From Leptospiraceae bacterium (GTDB lineage Bacteria > Spirochaetota > Leptospiria > Leptospirales > Leptospiraceae), in contig CANGZW010000027.1 of the NCBI GenBank assembly GCA_947458405.1, forward strand, positions 1 to 35,140: 35,140 nt of DNA, written 5' to 3'. Positions 35,140 through 35,140 of this stretch are shown here, piece after piece. Position 1 is the stretch's first letter. Each line of letters begins with the position of its first letter. The position numbers and the translations under genes are program-made. The notes beneath the pieces were generated by a model. The model saw only the letters and a program-made list of their open reading frames with translations. It did no database searches and had not been told where the DNA came from.

Positions 35140-35140
35140 G

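Noticed and set aside
1-35140. tRNA or rRNA genes, CRISPR arrays, IS elements or prophage genes
   Set aside because: No cloverleaf pattern, regularly spaced repeat, transposase or integrase-like reading frame, or phage structural gene was seen on either strand.

Overview
The window is an AT-rich (roughly one third G+C by eye), densely packed bacterial chromosome segment. Its content points to a spirochaete of the order Leptospirales, probably Leptospiraceae. The LpxA closely resembles the Leptospira enzyme as I recall it, several conserved proteins have a Leptospira flavour, and the lipoproteins have permissive lipoboxes. This is inference from protein content; no marker rRNA is present. I found no phage, IS element, CRISPR array or tRNA. 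It reads as core genome.

Layout. (1) 1-4640, plus strand, cell envelope: the C-terminal end of a class A penicillin-binding protein, a LysM/M23 peptidase, a lipoprotein alpha/beta hydrolase, lpxA (lipid A) and a galE-type epimerase. (2) 4637-7581, minus strand: an L-2-hydroxyglutarate oxidase-like flavoprotein translationally coupled to a GAF-GAF-SpoIIE phosphatase. (3) 7771-9676: a secreted protein of uncertain family converging on an alpha/beta hydrolase. (4) 9862-12720, plus strand: FYDLN-type zinc-ribbon protein, miaA, hfq, a mannose-1-phosphate guanylyltransferase and a 31-residue basic ribosome-associated peptide gene, closed by an intrinsic terminator. (5) 12776-17054: a membrane protein, a single CheW, a TPR protein and two small unknowns. 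(6) 17270-20180, minus strand: a large TIG-domain membrane protein and an SDR dehydrogenase, with a clear terminator. (7) 20352-21134: a LolA-like exported protein. (8) 21262-25505, minus strand: a tightly overlapping operon (GHKL ATPase, tail-anchored protein, lipoprotein, Fur-family repressor, small unknown, CCA-adding/poly(A) polymerase-type nucleotidyltransferase). (9) 25566-26906 thrC; 27243-33231 gltBD (glutamate synthase); 33224-34117 thiL, minus strand; 34179-35035 rplM-rpsI with an intrinsic terminator at the window edge.

Themes are envelope biogenesis (PBP, M23, LpxA, GalE, ManC), translation and RNA metabolism (MiaA, Hfq, the mS38-like peptide, CCA enzyme, L13, S9), amino-acid metabolism (ThrC, GltBD) and signalling (SpoIIE phosphatase, CheW, GHKL ATPase, Fur). 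Compactness is marked: ATGA start/stop overlaps recur and three convergent gene pairs overlap at their 3' ends. Several genes use TTG or GTG starts.

No obviously new defence or mobile system is visible. The items most worth a second look are the ATGA-coupled GHKL ATPase/tail-anchored/lipoprotein/Fur operon, a TIG membrane protein with an internally duplicated membrane module, a secreted protein built from two repeats, and a short G+C-richer intergenic element at 21145-21225 that may be a dispersed repeat.
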